Source: Coprococcus sp. OM04-5BH (GTDB taxonomy: Bacteria > Bacillota > Clostridia > Lachnospirales > Lachnospiraceae). Taken from it: 64,000 nt of DNA. Below, piece by piece: positions 63,560 through 64,000 of the stretch; positions within the stretch are counted from its first letter, which is position 1; each line of letters starts with the position of its first letter. The notes under the pieces are model-generated. The model did no database searches, was not told the origin of the DNA, and worked only from the letters and a program-made list of their open reading frames with translations. Made by a program: the position numbers and the translations under genes. The DNA lies in the NCBI RefSeq assembly GCF_003482105.1, contig NZ_QULM01000001.1:310001-374000 (forward strand), given 5' to 3'.

Positions 63560-63783
63560 TGCATTGAATTTCCTGCATTGGTTTTCCTGTGTTGGTTTTC
63601 CTGCATTGAATTTTTTGTATTGGATTTTTTGCATTGAATTTTTTGCATTGAATTTTTTGCATTGAATTTCCTGCATTGAATTTCCTGCATTGAATTTCCT
63701 GCGTTGGCTTTCCTGCATTGAATTTTTTGTATTGGATTTTTTGCATTGAATTTCCTGTGTTGGTTTTCCTGCATTCATTTTAT
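63560..63783 (+). repeat. 14-bp minisatellite, 16 tandem units
   Basis: Sixteen consecutive 14-bp units of the type TGCATTGAATTTCC / TGCATTGAATTTTT, with variants TGTATTGGATTTTT, TGTGTTGGTTTTCC and TGCGTTGGCTTTCC. The unit is not a multiple of three, so all three frames of the minus strand stay open by chance; these are not genes. Confidence 0.95.
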
Positions 63784-63840
63784 GTATTCTTTATACAATC
63801 TTAATTGACTTGGATCAGGAAATTTGATAGTAATAAAGTA

Positions 63841-63960
63841 AAAGTGTCAAATGACACATAAAAAAGGAAAGCATGCCATAACCTTGTAAGCGGTGCTAAC
63901 ATGCAAGGTGATCAAATGAAACACAGAATGAAGATAATGTAGTAAAGAGTGTATGGTGAA
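63841..63960 (+). promoter_or_regulatory. Leader-like stretch with TGTCAAATGACA box, shared with the mrp leader
   Basis: TGTCAAATGACA at 63845-63856 is followed by ACATAAAAAAGGAAAGCATGCCAT, closely matching the minus-strand sequence at 2009-1970. Downstream, CCTTG/CAAGG (63881-63914) and GGAAAGCA/TTGCTTTCC (63866-63968) could pair. No coding sequence is seen to the window edge; the gene it would serve lies outside. Confidence 0.4.
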
Positions 63961-64000
63961 TTGCTTTCCGGCGTGCGTTTAACAGGTGGTTTTTGTCTAT

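Noticed and set aside
63320..63778. Three overlapping minus-strand ORFs rich in Gln, Lys and Asn (66-152 codons) over the right-end repeats
   Set aside because: They are produced by the 14-bp minisatellite, which lacks stops in all three frames on that strand. No ribosome site or family resemblance.
1..64000. Defence systems, prophage, insertion sequences, CRISPR arrays
   Set aside because: No transposase, integrase, Cas, restriction or toxin-antitoxin signature was seen, and no spaced identical repeats of CRISPR type; the direct repeats found are minisatellite or palindromic.

Overview
The window is a replication-origin neighbourhood of a low-GC Gram-positive bacterium, most likely a member of the Lachnospiraceae (class Clostridia). 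The origin core reads rpmH / dnaA-dnaN-yaaA-recF-gyrB-gyrA. Proteins that look like DUF3881, DUF6382-FHA and DUF4446 families point to that group, as do the short ProS, two-subunit class I fumarase and a CotS-like protein. The genus is not decided from the sequence; Coprococcus or a relative is a guess.

Layout. 1-2.1 kb (minus): mrp, uppP and the first 66 codons of a radical-SAM protein cut by the window edge. 2.2-16.5 kb (plus): pepD, trmB, a D,D-carboxypeptidase, a kinase-like ATPase without a visible phosphoacceptor His, argS, three perfect parS sites, parA-parB, DUF4446, serS, DUF3881 and a DEDDh exonuclease, with tRNA-Lys (minus) and tRNA-Arg. 16.6-24.0 kb (minus): rpmH, rnpA, yidD, yidC, jag, mnmE, mnmG, rsmG. 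24.0-26.1 kb: a bipartite oriC flanking dnaA, with perfect DnaA boxes and an AT-rich stretch. 26.1-41.1 kb (plus): dnaN to gyrA, a fumarase pair, an unknown membrane protein, then a second type II topoisomerase pair (parE-parC). 41.2-41.7 kb: tRNA-Ser, tRNA-Asn and tRNA-Cys with an interposed palindromic repeat. 41.8-52.6 kb (plus): an envelope region with a transglutaminase-like lipoprotein, an FHA protein, a zinc-ribbon/TPR protein, two unknowns, an FtsW/RodA/SpoVE protein, an L,D-transpeptidase with wall-binding repeats and a lipoprotein. 52.9-63.4 kb: a MerR/RacA-like regulator, a two-component pair, an RluA-type pseudouridine synthase, proS, a CCA-adding enzyme, a second array of the palindromic repeat, a CotS-like kinase-fold protein and a phosphohexomutase. 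The right end holds a terminator, a 14-bp minisatellite and an unassigned leader-like stretch.

How it fits together. The core initiates replication (DnaA/oriC), loads the clamp (DnaN), repairs (RecF), relieves supercoils and decatenates (gyrase, Topo IV) and partitions the origin (ParABS). The left arm makes ribosomes, matures tRNA (RnpA, MnmE/MnmG, RsmG) and inserts membrane proteins (YidC/YidD/Jag). The 42-53 kb region looks devoted to peptidoglycan and the cell surface.

Most worth a second look: (a) a 120-nt candidate structured RNA between rpmH and rnpA; (b) a seven-copy palindromic repeat family whose stems covary; (c) five perfect DnaA boxes inside mnmE; (d) a near-identical 40-nt element with an inverted TGTCA..TGACA motif in the mrp leader and at the far right end; (e) the apparent inversion of the parS-parAB-serS block relative to replication; (f) the FHA/FtsW/L,D-transpeptidase cluster. 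No transposon, prophage, CRISPR array or defence system was seen.
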